DNA from: Dipetalonema caudispina
Lineage: Eukaryota; Nematoda; Chromadorea; Rhabditida; Onchocercidae
Length of the DNA stretch: 64,000 nt
Assembly: GCA_013365325.1 (NCBI GenBank)
Contig: JABVXV010000037.1
Coordinates: 186,001 to 250,000, forward strand
Direction of reading: 5' to 3'
Under the pieces are notes generated by a model. That model saw nothing but the letters and a program-made list of their open reading frames with translations, had not been told where the DNA came from and did not search any database. Both the position numbers and the translations under genes were made by a program. Each line of letters starts with the position of its first letter. Position 1 is the stretch's first letter. This document shows, one piece after another, positions 62,236 to 64,000 of this stretch.

Positions 62236-63116
62236 GAGTAGATTTGTGATACCTTTTCATTTTCTCCTCTTCGTTTTGCTTCTTTGAATTATGAAAATGA
62301 TAATTTGAAGTTAAAACTAACATCATATTAGCAATCTTCATAACATATTCAATAGCTCGATAATTACCTTCCTATTTCTTTTAGAGAACATTTGAAGCAG
62401 AATAATGAAGGCTTCATAATTATGCAAAGAATTGAAATACTAATTATTTTCGCTGATTTTATTTCATTTTTTTTTTTTTTTTTTTTTTATGAAATAAATA
62501 AGGATGGTGCAAAAATTAAAAATTACACTGAAAGAGAAACTATGCTATTTTTTGGTACGACTATTTAGTTATTTCTTCTGAATATCTTTTTTTTTCTCTG
62601 GAATTGAAGTTTAATTAATAATGTTTTCAAAAAATTTTAAATAAAAGTCGTCAACAAGTCGTAAATTATCCTAAATGCTGAAATTCTACTGCTACTGAAA
62701 CAAACGCTTAACATCAAGTCTTGAAAATGATTATAAACATTTCTTTTACTTGTAATAAATTCCGTTACTTTTCATTTTCACAGTCTCTGTAAGAGCAAAA
62801 GTAATTTAGTAGCTTATAAGCGGAAATAAATTAAGAGATAATCTGTTAACTGGAAATAAAGAAAAAATTAATTACTATATTAAAGCACAAAGTAAATTAT
62901 TCTATTAATTCATTTCAATAAGACTGTTTGTTTGCTAATTTAGAATTATATAATTTGGTAAGCACAATTGAGCACTGTATTCGAGAAAAAAGCTCACAAT
63001 ATTAGCTGTCAATTGTTCCTAACTTAAATCTAACCATTCATTAAGCTCTCAGTAATTACTTAACTTCAATTAATTAGTATTTGGATTGTTCAAAAAGATA
63101 TGTTTTTTTCCTTCAG

Positions 63117-63167
63117 GTTGCATTTTGTACGATGAAATATGTGAAGAGAACGAAATTTGTGTTCAAG
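63117..63167 (+). CDS. Candidate internal exon of a cysteine-rich protein
   Basis: Flanked by a strong acceptor, TTTTTTTCCTTCAG, and a donor, CAAG|GTTTGT. The phase is 1 at both ends, as usual for secreted cysteine-rich modules. It encodes CILYDEICEENEICVQ between two split glycines, with the spacing C-x(6)-C-x(5)-C seen in EGF- or EB-like nematode modules. The rest of the gene is probably beyond the right end of the window; no upstream exon was found. Confidence 0.4.
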
Positions 63168-64000
63168 GTTTGTTTTAAATTTATAAAAAAATTCATTTAA
63201 AATATTTGAATGCGCCAATATTCAGTTCAGCAAATTTTTCGTTAGCAAAGTAATTAGCTATCCATCAGAGAAAACTCAATATTTTATTATTTCAATTCAT
63301 ACATTAACTGATAGAAGTACAGAGAATTGATCAAAAAACTTAACAACACTACTGATGAACTGATAATGTCAGAAATCAAGATGGTCATTAGACTAAATTA
63401 TTTGTCCTAAAGAATGATAAAAATAGGATATCAACTTTTCCAGAGAAAATGAAACATTTACAGAATTTTATTGAAAAATAACTTTGCTTGAAATTTTTCC
63501 ATGAAATGATTTTTTTTTTTTATTCCACAACATCTTACTAAAAGGATACATAGCGTATCCTAGTACAGGTACAGATATCATGATATTGCGATGTTGAACT
63601 AGTCCTTACTATTTCCGCTAAACTTCATTCCATTGCGCCACACTTTTTATGTTAGATAAAATTCCTATTACGAATTGTACATCTGTTAAAATATCGTTAA
63701 ATATCGTACTAAATTTAATTTGGAGAATGAGATCATCGAAAAATGATAGAATGTAATAAGGTAAATAAAAAGTTTAGCTAGTGAACTAATAATAAAAAAA
63801 GTAAATGGATAGATGAATAGTCGAATAAAAAGCATCAGACAGGTAAAAGTATAGGTAAAGTAATAAACTTTTTAGTACAATTCATGGAAAATAGTGTACA
63901 TAAGGATAAAAAGATATTATTTGTATGTAATTGATATTTTGAAAAAAAAAAGCTTTGATCTTTTTCATTTGCTTAAGCAATTACCGTAACCCAAACGCTG
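63168..64000. other. Right end of window, no gene seen
   Basis: AT-rich sequence. If the exon at 63117-63167 is real, this is intron of that gene. Confidence 0.4.

Larger units (their letters stand above)
60315..63116. other. Gene-poor AT-rich region
   Basis: 2.8 kb with a (TC)n tract at 60697-60730, a perfect hairpin at 62190-62235 and a long poly-T run at about 62468-62489. No coding frame or RNA gene was recognised. Confidence 0.5.

Noticed and set aside
1..64000. tRNA genes, rRNA, CRISPR arrays, prophage or bacterial (Wolbachia-type) insertions, transposase genes
   Set aside because: I looked for cloverleaf B-box patterns, direct-repeat arrays, long intronless bacterial frames and transposase motifs, and saw none by eye. 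Short or degenerate copies could be missed without computation.

Overview
This window is nuclear DNA of a nematode, most likely a filarial (Onchocercidae-type) species. It is AT-rich, its genes are cut into many short exons with GT..AG introns, several start codons lie a few bases after an isolated splice acceptor (as expected for spliced-leader trans-splicing), and the proteins are closest to Caenorhabditis elegans families. The filarial call is inference; no prokaryotic, organellar or viral gene was seen. Exon structures were assembled by hand by matching splice phases to protein homology recalled from memory. Most joins are exact in phase, but none was checked against transcripts.

Plus-strand half (about 2.4-35.8 kb), in order: a neuronal syntaxin-1 (unc-64) with two mutually exclusive last exons that give different membrane anchors; a type II phosphatidylinositol-phosphate kinase (ppk-2/PIP4K); a kinesin-II motor subunit (klp-20/KIF3A type); an unrecognised protein with a C-terminal membrane anchor; and a PAPS/nucleotide-sugar transporter (pst-2/SLC35B3). 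A small candidate secreted cysteine-rich protein lies on the minus strand just after the unrecognised gene.

Minus-strand half (about 36.7-56.2 kb), read right to left: a Trm10-family tRNA methyltransferase (most like TRMT10B), an RPUSD3-like pseudouridine-synthase homologue lacking the catalytic aspartate, and an unrecognised TPR-like protein. These three lie head to tail and may form an operon. Then come a decayed collagen gene, a very small apparently intact collagen paralogue of the same family, and a calcipressin/RCAN gene that ends facing the transporter.

The last 7.7 kb (56.3-64 kb) is nearly gene-free: microsatellites, a perfect 19-bp hairpin, and one plausible exon of a cysteine-rich protein at 63.1 kb whose gene probably continues beyond the window. 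From memory, the C. elegans counterparts of unc-64, ppk-2, klp-20, pst-2 and rcan-1 all lie on chromosome III, so the block looks like conserved linkage.

The most notable points are the collagen pair (a pseudogene with stops, a frameshift, glycine losses and a destroyed splice donor beside a mini-collagen with eight Gly-X-Y triplets), the conserved alternative syntaxin anchors, a GC-AG intron in rcan, and several unrecognised small genes.
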